A stretch of 64,000 nt of DNA, from positions 124,001 through 188,000 of the forward strand of contig NZ_JAAIYA010000009.1 of NCBI RefSeq assembly GCF_010894405.1, in the 5' to 3' direction. The translations under genes were made by a program, and so were the position numbers. This document shows, piece after piece, positions 63,375 to 64,000 of the stretch; within the stretch, counting starts at the first letter, position 1, and the number at the start of each line of letters is the position of its first letter. The notes beneath the pieces are model-generated. The model had not been told where the DNA came from and searched no databases. It worked only from the letters and a program-made list of their open reading frames with translations. The DNA is from Pyxidicoccus caerfyrddinensis (GTDB lineage Bacteria > Myxococcota > Myxococcia > Myxococcales > Myxococcaceae).

Positions 63375-64000
63375 TCAGTCCTTCGCGTCCATCTCCGCGC
63401 GCTCCATGGCCCAGTGGCCGCGGTGCTCGTACGCCAGGGCGAGCTGCTCGCGCAGGGCGGCCAGCATCTTCGTGTTGCCCTCCTGCTCGTAGCCCTTGAG
63501 GGCTTCCTGGCACCGGGGGACGCGCTGGAGGAACTCCTTCAGCGCGTCCACGGAGAGCTCCTTCACGTACATCCCGTACCCGAGCTTCTCCAGGTACAGC
63601 GCGTTGATGATCTGCTCGAACTGGCCCACCAGCGGGATGCTGAGCACCGGCTTGCGCAGGTACACCGCCTCGCTCATCAGCGTGTAGCCGCCGCTGGCCA
63701 CCACGCCGCGCGACGTGCGCAAATCGTCGATGAAGCCCTTCTCGCTGAAGGGCCGGTAGGTAAGGTTGCCGTCCCGCAGGTCTTCGGAAATATCCCGGCG
63801 CAGCCCGTACACGCGGCAGGGGATGCCCGCGGCCTTGAGGATGTCCGGCAGCGCCGTGTTCGTCGTCGACGTCTGGTACACGAGCAGGTGCTCGCCCGGC
63901 TCCGACTTCGCCTCCAGGATTTCCGGCCGCAGAATCGACGGCGCCAGCGTGGTGCGGCGCTTGCGCACCGGCGGGTAGAAGAACGTGGTGACGAGGTAGT
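63375..64000 (-). CDS. Glycosyltransferase, MJ1255/VC2487 (GT-B) type, partial
   Basis: The C-terminal 208 residues of a GT-B glycosyltransferase; the start lies past the right edge. The second Rossmann half is seen: EHLLVYQTSTTNTALPDIL, GVVASGGYTLMSEAVYLRKPVL and GQFEQIINALYLEKLGYG (the nucleotide-sugar Glu/Gly region as in MurG-like enzymes). It resembles the undecaprenyl-PP-MurNAc GlcNAc transferase relatives of type PF13528. Ends adjacent to the hemerythrin stop. Confidence 0.8.
   Translation of the reverse strand, partial: YLVTTFFYPPVRKRRTTLAPSILRPEILEAKSEPGEHLLVYQTSTTNTALPDILKAAGIPCRVYGLRRDISEDLRDGNLTYRPFSEKGFIDDLRTSRGVVASGGYTLMSEAVYLRKPVLSIPLVGQFEQIINALYLEKLGYGMYVKELSVDALKEFLQRVPRCQEALKGYEQEGNTKMLAALREQLALAYEHRGHWAMERAEMDAKD

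Overview
This is about 64 kb of very GC-rich DNA with dense, mostly unidirectional gene runs, GTG starts and strong third-position G/C. The gene content points to a myxobacterium of the Myxococcus/Corallococcus/Pyxidicoccus group. The main markers are an Oar-type TonB-dependent receptor, a DUF2378 protein (a family known mainly from Myxococcales), many lipoproteins and small outer-membrane barrels, very long low-complexity and coiled-coil proteins, and a PP2C phosphatase. No rRNA, tRNA, prophage, insertion sequence or CRISPR array was seen. It looks like ordinary chromosome.

Layout. 1-4.2 kb: an Oar-like receptor running off the left edge, divergent from a tonB-exbB-exbD-exbD energy-transduction operon. 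4.2-7.3 kb: a DUF2378 protein whose start codon sits inside a strong inverted repeat, a convergent and overlapping membrane protein, and comM. 7.3-15.9 kb: type II NADH dehydrogenase, recA, a cinA/membrane protein/DUF1285 operon running into recA, pssA and an alpha/beta hydrolase. 15.9-19.1 kb: a beta-helix lipoprotein, an HU-type DNA-binding protein and an M23 peptidase lipoprotein. 19.1-29.7 kb: threonine aldolase, nth, and a priA / giant coiled-coil gene / def run. 30-41.4 kb: glutathione transferase, a secreted protein, a PorV/FadL-like barrel, a 1709-residue TPR and low-complexity protein, a glycosyltransferase, a DUF255 thioredoxin-domain lipoprotein and an RluA pseudouridine synthase. 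41.5-50 kb: M3-type peptidase, several small envelope proteins, a DUF2058 protein, sterol desaturase, SDR and a beta-propeller lipoprotein. 50-52 kb: two repeat arrays around an AraC regulator. 52-59.8 kb: envelope proteins, a receptor without sensor domain, PP2C, and a secreted hydrolase with a membrane-anchored partner. 59.9-64 kb: aminotransferase, a cysteine-free thioredoxin fold protein, SDR, hemerythrin and a glycosyltransferase running off the right edge.

The items most worth a second look are: (1) a perfect 18-bp palindrome (GGAAGGAACGTTCCTTCC and near copies) present six times at two distant intergenic sites; (2) a 15-bp perfect inverted repeat enclosing the DUF2378 start codon; (3) a 1838-residue protein with a degenerate receiver, a long coiled coil and a degenerate J-domain, placed between priA and def; (4) a secreted alpha/beta-hydrolase-like protein followed at once by a membrane-anchored, linker-bearing partner, a layout like lipase/foldase pairs; (5) five exact 66-bp tandem repeats before an AraC gene. 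Functions are read from sequence and family knowledge only; nothing was searched.
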